From positions 1-42,561 of the forward strand of contig FXAI01000018.1 in the NCBI GenBank assembly GCA_900177435.1: DNA of 42,561 nucleotides. Direction: 5' to 3'. This document shows, in pieces, positions 1 through 6,390 of the stretch (the first letter of the stretch is position 1; every line of letters begins with the position of its first letter). Both the position numbers and the translations under genes were made by a program. Source of the stretch: Alteromonadaceae bacterium Bs31. GTDB taxonomy: Bacteria; Pseudomonadota; Gammaproteobacteria; Pseudomonadales; Cellvibrionaceae. The notes under the pieces are model-generated. The model did no database searches, was not told the DNA's origin, and worked only from the letters and a program-made list of their open reading frames with translations.

Positions 1-182
1 GGGGGATAAGCTTTACGGCCGACTTTCTTGTTTTTATAGCGACGTTCGAACTCACTGAGATCCAAAGTCTTTGTCAATAAAGTATAAAGACAAAATTCAA
101 AGGTATTTTCACCCAAGACTTCAAGATAATTGATGTCCAAAAAAACCGTTTGATTTAAATTGTCATCGAGATAATTTGACAT
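1..182 (-). CDS. IS1182-type transposase, N-terminal fragment cut by window edge
   Basis: The minus strand reads open from an ATG at 180-182 to base 1, giving about 60 residues starting MSNYLDDNLNQTVFLDINYL. The fragment ends with the GRKAYPP-type motif (KNKKVGRKAYPP) that I associate with the N-terminal DUF772 region of IS1182-family and related DDE transposases. The catalytic core would lie beyond the left edge, so integrity cannot be judged. It sits just downstream of the last visible integron cassette, so the insertion sequence probably interrupted the array. Inverted repeats could not be identified on this side. The family call rests on one short motif and the general N-terminal pattern. 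Confidence 0.6.
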   Translation of the reverse strand, partial: MSNYLDDNLNQTVFLDINYLEVLGENTFEFCLYTLLTKTLDLSEFERRYKNKKVGRKAYP

Positions 183-263
183 AAATACGCCGATAAGTGG
201 TTATCTAGCGTATTTTACAGGATTGCACCACGGATGGCGTGGGTTTAGGCTATTTTTCTACAG

Positions 264-361
264 CCTGAACGCCGCGCTAAATGGCCGCAGTGAAGGCGCA
301 AGCGCCGTAACGGAGGTCCAAGCCCAGCTTGCTGGGCTGATGTTTGAGCGCCTTGTTATGG
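264..361 (-). other. attC recombination site of cassette 1
   Basis: On the minus strand it opens with CCATAACAAGGCGCT and closes with AGCGCGGCGTTCAGG; the inner arms GGCGCT and AGCGC pair. The 3' core is GTTCAGG instead of the more usual GTTA-type core. The centre holds further short palindromes (AGCCCAGC/GCTGGGCT). It starts 2 bases after the stop codon of the 364-696 gene. Length is 98 bp. Confidence 0.75.
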
Positions 362-363
362 CT

Positions 364-696
364 CTATTTTAGTTGCTCTATTATATTAATATAATATTTT
401 AGCCCGCTAGGAGCGCCTGCAGGTTGAGAATCGACGGACTCACAATGACCGGTTCCCCAATACCCAACCCTAACTCTTTTTCCAGAGTTAAGCGCAGCCA
501 GCGCAATCGAAAACTTTGAGTTAAAAGATGCAAGGGTATTTGGATATACGTAAACACTTGGATCATTCTTTAAACGCATCACCAGACACTCTTCGTACAT
601 TGCAACAGAAACAACCTCTCCCTCTTTCATCGTAACATCGGCGAATGATACTGATGAAACAATGCAGCAAAAAATAAATAAAACATACCTTCTCAT
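364..696 (-). CDS. Small secreted protein carried on integron cassette 1
   Basis: 110 aa from the ATG at 694-696, preceded by GGAGA with suitable spacing. A longer reading frame to 786 runs back through the attC of the previous cassette and is rejected. Residues 1-19 (MRRYVLFIFCCIVSSVSFA) are a clear signal peptide, so the mature protein of about 91 aa should be periplasmic or secreted. The mature part has two Cys (in EECLV and GHCES) that could form a disulfide. I do not recognise a family. Like many cassette genes it has no promoter of its own that I can see and would be read from an array promoter upstream (higher coordinates). Confidence 0.75.
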   Translation of the reverse strand: MRRYVLFIFCCIVSSVSFADVTMKEGEVVSVAMYEECLVMRLKNDPSVYVYPNTLASFNSKFSIALAALNSGKRVRVGYWGTGHCESVDSQPAGAPSGLKYYINIIEQLK

Positions 697-721
697 ACTT
701 TCTCCATTTATCGAATAAAGA

Positions 722-835
722 CCATAACGCCTTTGTAACGGGCATTTTTTGTGTAGTGGAGTTTTGCGGTAAAATGGCGAAGCCACCGCAAAACGGAGCG
801 TAGCAAAAAATGTCCTGTTGACAAACTTGTTAGGG
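722..835 (-). other. attC recombination site of cassette 2
   Basis: 114 bp. The minus strand begins CCCTAACAAGTTTGTCA and ends ACAAAGGCGTTATGG, the classical TAACAA...GGCGTTA layout. Long internal arms (GTTTTGCGGTGGC and its partner near 760-785; CATTTTTTG and partner) give the extended hairpin typical of attC single strands. It starts 3 bases after the stop codon of the 839-1366 gene. Confidence 0.85.
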
Positions 836-838
836 GTT

Positions 839-1366
839 TTACGTTGGCCATACTATTTCACGACCTTTCCGAAGCTCAAATTCGAAAATTAAGCTCTCTT
901 TTTTGCCCCCAACCCGATAATTGACAATAACGCGAATATCGCCGGACTCCCAATACTTGGTAAGTTCCGTTTCATCAATTTCAAAAACTGGTAATGAAGC
1001 ATAATTTAGTCCTTCTTTTTCATTGCGCCTATCCAGCATTGTTTCCTGACTAAACTCAACCGTATCTCGGTGCGTTTTATCCGCCGATTCCAAAACAACA
1101 CTCTCTAGAAAGATACTCTTTCTCACTGACGAAGAAACAACCAACAAAGCTCCGGGATTCGAATATGATCTGGACAAAGTATAAAACCTAGGGAAGAACT
1201 CGTATTCACCTTTCTTATAAATAACTTCATTCCAATATGTTTTCTTAACAATAACGTCAGGATCGTCCCCTACTTTTTTCGGTACATATTTTTCGACATA
1301 TGCCGTACTGCAACCAATTAGAAGAGACAGTAAAGCAATAAAAAATATATAGGAAATATTACGCAT
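839..1366 (-). CDS. Lipoprotein of unknown function on integron cassette 2
   Basis: 175 aa. The N-terminus MRNISYIFFIALLSLLIGC is a lipoprotein signal with lipobox LIGC (Cys19), so the protein is probably anchored in the outer membrane facing the periplasm. The remainder is hydrophilic with alternating beta-type segments and ends at ELRKGREIVWPT. No family is recognised. The GGGG of the recombination core (GTTAGGGG) lies about 9 bases before the ATG and may serve as the ribosome binding site, so the cassette junction itself may supply translation initiation. Lipoproteins are common cargo in large chromosomal integrons. Confidence 0.8.
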   Translation of the reverse strand: MRNISYIFFIALLSLLIGCSTAYVEKYVPKKVGDDPDVIVKKTYWNEVIYKKGEYEFFPRFYTLSRSYSNPGALLVVSSSVRKSIFLESVVLESADKTHRDTVEFSQETMLDRRNEKEGLNYASLPVFEIDETELTKYWESGDIRVIVNYRVGGKKESLIFEFELRKGREIVWPT

Positions 1367-1375
1367 TAGTCTTAC

Positions 1376-1493
1376 CCCTAACGCCGCATTTAGCTGGCCT
1401 ATAAGTGGAGACTGATTTTGGCATAGAATGTAGCGAAGCGGAATGCCAAAATTAGGCGGAGCTTATAGGGTCAGCTAGAATGCTTTGTTAGAA
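1376..1493 (-). other. attC recombination site of cassette 3
   Basis: 118 bp. The minus strand opens TTCTAACAAAGCATTCTAGC and ends GCTAAATGCGGCGTTAGGG. Paired arms are easy to see: CTTATAGG/CCTATAAG, AGCATTCTAGCTGA/CCAGCTAAATGC, and GGCATTCC/GGCATAGAATG in the centre. The last seven codons of the upstream gene (stop at 1471) run into this site. Confidence 0.88.
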
Positions 1494-2076
1494 ATTTTTC
1501 CACATACCTTGAATACTCTAAAAGGCCTCTGATTATCAAATCCCCAACTCCAAAAGCTAGTTGTTGGTTATTGAACATTTCAACCATTTTAAGCAAATCA
1601 GTGTCACTGTAGTGCTTTGCATTCCTCAGATTTTTAAGAGCACCTGCATTTAGGTTGGTTACGACTTGTATATCCAATTGGTGAACTTCGCTAGGATGCT
1701 TTTCTAAAACTACAGATATCTGTTCTTTAGTTAGTTCAGTGTGCCCAAGGTGAATGTTATAATCCCTTAAAAGTTTCATTAAGTGAAACAGCGGGTTAGA
1801 ACTTTTAACTATAGAGTACTCTTGTGTTAAACCAGGATACTCAATTTTTAAAATATCCTCAATACTAACATATTCAGCGAGCGCAGCTCTGAAATATGCC
1901 TTACTCACGCTTTCTGAAGAAATCATGTAAAGTTTGTTTTCTGCTCCTATATTTGAAGCCATGAAAATTGCGCAGCATATTTTTTCATATACTTCCATAT
2001 CAATCTTTAACGTAGTATCTGGTGAAGGCACTACCAAGTAACCTTTATCCATTTTTGGGAATTCGATATAGTTCAT
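1471..2076 (-). CDS. Unknown cytoplasmic protein on integron cassette 3
   Basis: 201 aa from the ATG at 2074-2076. A TTG start at 2091 is possible in frame but lies upstream of the cassette boundary at 2089, so the ATG is preferred. There is no signal peptide or membrane segment. The sequence is AT-rich relative to the rest of the window and appears mostly helical. I do not recognise a domain. The stop codon falls inside its own attC. The 5' untranslated stretch is only about 12 bases from the recombination point and shows no clear ribosome binding site, common in cassette genes. Confidence 0.75.
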   Translation of the reverse strand: MNYIEFPKMDKGYLVVPSPDTTLKIDMEVYEKICCAIFMASNIGAENKLYMISSESVSKAYFRAALAEYVSIEDILKIEYPGLTQEYSIVKSSNPLFHLMKLLRDYNIHLGHTELTKEQISVVLEKHPSEVHQLDIQVVTNLNAGALKNLRNAKHYSDTDLLKMVEMFNNQQLAFGVGDLIIRGLLEYSRYVEKFLTKHSS

Positions 2077-2098
2077 AATAATTTCTAACAATTGAATC

Positions 2099-2190
2099 TA
2101 CGTCACCCCGACACATATCCCCGAATACTACGTCGCGATAACACATATACCGGAATAGTCAGTCGCAATGACACATATTCCCCATTTAAA
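2099..2190. repeat. Three 30-bp direct repeats, with a diverged copy near 2262-2290
   Basis: CGTC or AGTC recurs at 2101, 2131 and 2161, and ACACATAT at 2111, 2141 and 2171, exactly 30 bases apart; the units share the frame TACGTC..C...ACACATAT.CCCGAATA. A related stretch, GACGTATATTCCCAAATAGT, follows near 2263 and runs on into ACGTC. The repeats begin about 10 bases outside the last cassette junction. Arrays of short terminal repeats of this kind occur at the ends of some insertion sequences (IS21-type is one possibility), but no transposase lies next to them here. Confidence 0.6.
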
Positions 2191-2338
2191 TAAATACCCC
2201 AAGCCACAAGCCCCGCCAACTGGGCTTTACTCGCTGTTGGGCGATATATATACGTCTAAAGGACGTATATTCCCAAATAGTACGTCATCGAGCCGGCTAT
2301 TTCCCTAGTTTTTGGCTTTTAACCGTTTATATACGATG

Positions 2339-2500
2339 TTACCCAATTTTCTCTACAACTTTACATTCAGCATCGAAATAGTTGTCGTAAAGGCCCATAT
2401 GTATTCGAGCATCAGTCAACTTTACACTCTCGTTAAAAACCATTCTCATCAACAATGGCGCTTCCGCAGCGTGTAAACAATGTAGCGGTGTGCTCGCACC
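2339..2500 (-). pseudogene. Possible ankyrin-repeat gene remnant
   Basis: The minus strand is open for 53 codons after an in-frame TAA at 2501-2503 and ends at TAA 2339-2341. It reads GASTPLHCLHAAEAPLLMRM near its start, where G.TPLH...A....LL is the ankyrin-repeat signature. No good start codon precedes the motif; the first ATG gives only 36 residues. It therefore looks like the 3' end of a broken gene. One motif in a short frame is weak evidence. Confidence 0.35.
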
Positions 2501-2502
2501 TT

Positions 2503-2790
2503 AGCGTTTGCCGAATAGTTCTTGATAAATAAGCTTTGCCGCTAGCAACAAATGGCGTAAGGCCTTACATTTGCCACTCGCGTATTGCTCACACCGCAAA
2601 CGCCCGTTTTGAGTAAAAAGCGGCTAGTGGGCTCAAATGTTTTTGAGTAAAGCTTGCCACAAAGTTACCCTGCCTTAAAGCGCCTCGGTGCGTAACTCCC
2701 CTGGCACTCTCCCTGCGCCTGTCACTACGCCTAGCCCCAATCCAGAGCTATGGCTTTGTAAGGGCTAATATTCCACCAGAGCTCAGGTAA
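2503..2790. other. Gene-free stretch with short inverted repeats
   Basis: No convincing gene. GCGTTTGC near 2503 pairs with GCAAACGC near 2598, GCGGTGTG near 2485 with CACACCGC just before it, and a short palindrome, GTAAGGCCTTAC, flanked by AAATGGC and ATTTGCC lies near 2560-2585. These may be remnants of a folded mobile element or REP-like sequence. Confidence 0.4.
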
Positions 2791-4431
2791 TTATTTAGCT
2801 GAGCGCTGTATACCCAGGGCCTCCCATTTAGACCCCGGTACAATTCGCACATCGTCTGCCAGCGGAGCTAGCGGCGACCACAGGTCCTCACGCTCCGAGG
2901 GTACCGCCCCGCTGGTACACACAGTAACAGCACAGCGGTAGGGCTGGCCCATGTGTGTCACTACATCTTCTTGCTTGTAGTCCACCGCATTTTTTTCGCC
3001 CAGCGTGGAGGTTTCTGTCCACATTTCCAGGCTTAAATAGTCGTATGCGTCTGGCAAACCGCTATTCACAAAACTTAGTGCCTCTGGCTCGCTGTTGCTG
3101 TTGTTGCTACTGCTTATGTTATTGCTTACACCATTGTTCTCCAGGCTATTGGTAAATTGTTGCGGCCCGCTCCAGGTATTTTCGTTAAGCTCAATGGGCG
3201 TTGTGGTGTTTGCTATCCGTAGAAGGTGGCCGTAAGGGCTGGAGTTATAGACTTCATCTCGCATGTAGCGATAGCCGCCAAAGGTATTCTGGCTAAAACG
3301 ATAGCTCATATTTGGTAATGCACTCTTGTTCATATACATTCCCAAACTACGTATCGCGGTAAAGTAGTTTTTTTCAAAGCTTACGCCAATATTATTCTCT
3401 GTTTTATCGCCCTCTACACTGTTTGCAAAAAACGATATGGACGAGCCTGCAGAGCCTATAAAAATATTGTTATACACATGTAGAAAACCCTCGCGAATAC
3501 CCACCTGGAAATTATTGTCCTGATAGGTTTGAAAAGCGGCACGCCAGTCCAATGCGGCCGGGCCAAATACATTGTGATGCACTTTATTGTGGCCGCCCAG
3601 TTGACCAAGCTGGATGGCCTCGGTGCCGGTACGCAAAATTCGGTTGTTGTAGATTTCCCAATCGCGTATCTGGTGTTGCGGCTGAGCCTGGGTACTGCCG
3701 ATGTATAAACCTTCGCTGCCCGTGTCATGAATATAATTATCGTGCAACAAAACGCCCGCCATTACGGCCTCGCCATTGTCGTCGGTTTTCATGCTCATTC
3801 CGGCAAAGCCCACTTCCTTAATTTCCAGGTACTCCACTTCAAAATCTGTGGCACTGCTAACCGATAAGCCCGTTACACTTTCTCTTACAAAATCGTCGTC
3901 CACCATAATGCCGTAGCTATCCTGGCTATTGGCAAAACGCCCCCCTCTGTGCCCGGGAAAATCTGCATCGCCGGTTTGGCTTAGGGCATCGTAACGGCCG
4001 GTAAGCACCCAGTGAGACCCACCACTAATCACAAACATATAGTAGTGCCCCAAGCCGCCTACTCGAACCTGGCCACCGCTGTTGGTAATAATTAAGCGCT
4101 TGTCTGCGCTTCTCTCGGGTAAATTACCCAAACGCAAAAATTTGTAATGGCCTGCCGGAATATATAGGCGATCTATATTCTGCCAATCTACCTCTGGAAA
4201 ACTTGCCTGAACATCGAGCAAGTACAGCCCTGCGCCCGGAGCGGGCGCAGGCAGGGTAAAGCTTGATTGCGGTACGCCAAAATGCCCCTCCTCCACGGGC
4301 CAATTAAGAGGGTCCGGGCTTGCTGTGGGTGTTGTTGTGGGAGTGCTACTTGTAGCAGGCTCTTGCTTACTCCCCCCGCCGCCACAAGCCATCAAAAAAA
4401 CCATAATGCTGAGAACCAAACGTGTTAGCAA
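2791..4431 (-). CDS. Beta-helix surface lipoprotein, probable polysaccharide-active protein
   Basis: 546 aa from a TTG start at 4429-4431, chosen because GGGGG lies 6 bases upstream and because only this start gives a full lipoprotein signal (MLTRLVLSIMVFLMAC, Cys16). A short Pro/Thr-rich spacer (residues about 20-45) leads into a long region (about 65-450) rich in N-N-x-I/F and H-D-N-Y-I-H turns, as in VLLHDNYIHDTGSEGLYIG and VYNNIFIGS. That is the pattern of right-handed parallel beta-helix proteins such as pectinases and PL6-type lyases. Near the C-terminus (about 480-520) YKQEDVVTHMGQPYRC...LWSPL resembles a CBM5/12-type binding motif. The substrate is unknown; the surrounding pectin genes suggest a cell-wall polysaccharide. 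Catalytic residues were not identified. Confidence 0.75.
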   Translation of the reverse strand: MLTRLVLSIMVFLMACGGGGSKQEPATSSTPTTTPTASPDPLNWPVEEGHFGVPQSSFTLPAPAPGAGLYLLDVQASFPEVDWQNIDRLYIPAGHYKFLRLGNLPERSADKRLIITNSGGQVRVGGLGHYYMFVISGGSHWVLTGRYDALSQTGDADFPGHRGGRFANSQDSYGIMVDDDFVRESVTGLSVSSATDFEVEYLEIKEVGFAGMSMKTDDNGEAVMAGVLLHDNYIHDTGSEGLYIGSTQAQPQHQIRDWEIYNNRILRTGTEAIQLGQLGGHNKVHHNVFGPAALDWRAAFQTYQDNNFQVGIREGFLHVYNNIFIGSAGSSISFFANSVEGDKTENNIGVSFEKNYFTAIRSLGMYMNKSALPNMSYRFSQNTFGGYRYMRDEVYNSSPYGHLLRIANTTTPIELNENTWSGPQQFTNSLENNGVSNNISSSNNSNSEPEALSFVNSGLPDAYDYLSLEMWTETSTLGEKNAVDYKQEDVVTHMGQPYRCAVTVCTSGAVPSEREDLWSPLAPLADDVRIVPGSKWEALGIQRSAK

Positions 4432-4626
4432 AGAAAACCCCCTACACCCAAGTGCACTGCTACTGGCGTTAAATAATAAAGTGTTGCCTTACAGTTTAAG
4501 AAAATTCTTAGAGGGGGGCGTTTAAATTGCGGGGAGAACCTTGTTTTCGGCCAAGGTTTTATGCCATTGGCGCCATATTCGTCGCGCGCCAAAGGGAATG
4601 GCAGGCCGTGCGGGCTCAGGCAGGCC

Positions 4627-5307
4627 TTAGCTGGACCTGCCTTTTTTAAAGGCTGCGAAGCTTACAACATTTGATTCCGAGGCATTTGTGCTGCCTGCGG
4701 CCACCGCCAGGTTTTCCGTGTGGGTTTGTATTGCTGTTTTAGGTGCTGCGGCCAGCTTATCCAACACGCTAAGCATCTCTTCGTTAGGCATAACAAAGGC
4801 ATTTTGCTTATTGGCTTTACAGGGGCGCTGGGCCAGCGATGCAGACACTGCCGGTGGGTATAAATTGGGTACCAGCAACTCCTCTAAATAGAGCACATGC
4901 TCAATGTTAGCTTTTAGATTATTAAGAGCCCCCAGCAACGAACGCTCGGTAGTGCTATCGAAGCACAGCGGTGAGTTTATTGCGGCAGCAGCGGCATCTA
5001 ACTGGCGCTGATTGGCATTCAGTTTAAGCAGCGTGTTCATAAACACGTCTTCAAACTGCCACTGCAGGCTTGCGAAGCCCGGCTTGGTTAAACAGGAGAT
5101 AAACACGGGAAAGCGCGTGGCATTGTGTACTAATAATATACAGTTGCGGCGCTGCAAGGTGACAAGGTTAGCGTGCCAATCCCCCAGTTGCGGGGCTATT
5201 TTGCCTCGTTCAGGAGAGGACATAGTGTCGTCCTGCGAAGGCAGCCTGCCGTGCGCATCCAGCGGTAATTTGCTCCAGAGTTTTTTTGTGCAGTGGATTG
5301 TGATCAT
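4627..5307 (-). CDS. DUF6933-type protein
   Basis: 226 aa, no signal peptide. The N-terminus MITIHCTKKLWSKLP, then LGDWHANLVTLQRRNCILLV, NATRFPVFI and a following helix-rich segment fit the pattern I know as DUF6933, a family of unknown function. The C-terminal 70 residues (Ala-rich, ending VVSFAAFKKGRSS) look like a flexible extension. It lies alone on the minus strand between two exported proteins and does not obviously belong with the polysaccharide genes. Function unknown. Confidence 0.7.
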   Translation of the reverse strand: MITIHCTKKLWSKLPLDAHGRLPSQDDTMSSPERGKIAPQLGDWHANLVTLQRRNCILLVHNATRFPVFISCLTKPGFASLQWQFEDVFMNTLLKLNANQRQLDAAAAAINSPLCFDSTTERSLLGALNNLKANIEHVLYLEELLVPNLYPPAVSASLAQRPCKANKQNAFVMPNEEMLSVLDKLAAAPKTAIQTHTENLAVAAGSTNASESNVVSFAAFKKGRSS

Positions 5308-5612
5308 GGGCGCCTGGCTAGGTGTCGGGTGCAGTGTTTAGAGCACTCTATATAGCGATATCCACCAAGACATGGATGCTCCAAGATATTGAATGCAGTG
5401 GAATATTCTAATACAGCATAAGCTGCTTGCGGGAATTATTATGGCAGGGAGGTAAACCTAGCAAGCGGCTTGTGCAGTGTTGCCGGCCTTCTCCGTAAAC
5501 GCAGCCGCTGTCCCTCAGGCCTACCGTTAATCTGCTGAGGGTATTGCGCGTAATCGTTAAATTCGGGGCCAGTACTGCCCTTATCAAACCCACCAATGGA
5601 AATGGGCAAGAG
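5308..5612. other. Intergenic, nothing clear
   Basis: Upstream region of the DUF6933-type gene. A 62-codon minus-strand frame at 5408-5596 lacks a ribosome binding site, signal peptide or domain and is probably chance. No terminator or repeat stands out. Confidence 0.4.
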
Positions 5613-6149
5613 CTATAAATTAAAGATAAGCCCTATCGACGGGCTATTTATTTCAAACTGGTGCTCTTTTGCATACTGAGTAAACTCAATATTCAAGCCG
5701 AATCTTTTATTTATATACCAGTCTACCCCAAGCCCATAAGCGTTATCGGATTCAGACTCGCTGTAGCTATTTAAACCGCTCGCGAACTCGAAATCCCAGG
5801 CGGTATAACCTAGCAGCAAATAGGGATAGCTCTTTTCTGCAAGGGGATAACCAAAACGGAAGTATGCACCGTATAACTGACCAATCTTTGCTGAAACTTG
5901 CTCGCCCCCGGATACAATCTTTTCGTCACTCAAGGCGGAGGCAAATCGAAACTCAAAAGACACATAATCCCCCCACTGGGCACCCGTGCGACCATACAAA
6001 GCCTGAGTCTCAATATCACTTTCAGCCCCGCTAAGGGAGGTGTTCAGCAAAGAAAAACCGCCGCCAATGTAAGATTTATAGTCATAAGCACCGGCGCTTA
6101 CATTGAGAGATACCACAGTAAGAAACACAACAGCACACGCTTTTAACAT
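5613..6149 (-). CDS. Outer-membrane beta-barrel protein (OmpA/OmpW-like porin fold)
   Basis: 178 aa from the ATG at 6147-6149; a GTG at 6176 would place nine charged residues before the signal peptide and is less likely. Residues 1-19 (MLKACAVVFLTVVSLNVSA) are a signal peptide. The mature protein alternates hydrophobic and polar residues in short strands (YKSYIGGGFSLL, YVSFEFRFAS, YGAYFRFGYPL, YPYLLLGYTAWDFEF, AYGLGVDWYI, FGLNIEFTQY) and ends SIGLIFNL, with a terminal hydrophobic residue as in barrel proteins. This matches the outer membrane protein beta-barrel superfamily with eight strands. It diverges from the beta-helix lipoprotein gene at 6391. Role unknown. Confidence 0.75.
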   Translation of the reverse strand: MLKACAVVFLTVVSLNVSAGAYDYKSYIGGGFSLLNTSLSGAESDIETQALYGRTGAQWGDYVSFEFRFASALSDEKIVSGGEQVSAKIGQLYGAYFRFGYPLAEKSYPYLLLGYTAWDFEFASGLNSYSESESDNAYGLGVDWYINKRFGLNIEFTQYAKEHQFEINSPSIGLIFNL

Positions 6150-6390
6150 CTTATTATCCCGACGACAATCGCACACTCTTCACATACAAATATTTACATA
6201 AGGACTAAGACCCGGGTCTCAATACCCACATCGAATCACGTCTAGAATACCGGGATCAGTAATACGTGCTTCACAATTTTCTGCCCTAAGACCAAGCCCA
6301 GAGCCTAAACATTAAGCACCATAGCCAGTGGCTCTTGAACCTGGGCAGACTCAACGCGAAAGCAACGATTTTATTTCACGCGGAGTTACA

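Larger units (their letters stand above)
264..2089 (-). mobile_element. Integron cassette array fragment (three cassettes, no integrase in view)
   Basis: Three short minus-strand genes alternate with three attC-like sites at 264-361, 722-835 and 1376-1493. In every cassette the 7-base core at its 5' end is the exact reverse complement of the box at the start of its own attC: GTTAGAA at 2083-2089 with TTCTAAC at 1487-1493, GTTAGGG at 1376-1382 with CCCTAAC at 829-835, and GTTATGG at 722-728 with CCATAAC at 355-361. Excised cassette circles have this signature, and chance would not give it three times. A further junction, GTTCAGG at 264-270, marks the start of a fourth cassette lost toward the transposase. 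No integrase or clear attI is present, so this is a cluster of attC sites without integrase in the window, or the distal part of a larger array. Confidence 0.85.

Noticed and set aside
563..786. Upstream extension of the first cassette gene
   Set aside because: The extension runs through the attC of the preceding cassette; the ATG at 696 has a good ribosome binding site and signal peptide.
2099..2190. Possible CRISPR array
   Set aside because: The units are contiguous 30-mers with no variable spacers, and there are no cas genes.
2200..2245. Further attC site near GCCCCGCCAACTGGGC...GTTGGGCG
   Set aside because: It lacks the matched core boxes and spacing shown by the three accepted sites.
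5408..5596. 62-codon minus-strand frame
   Set aside because: No ribosome binding site, signal or family; probably chance.
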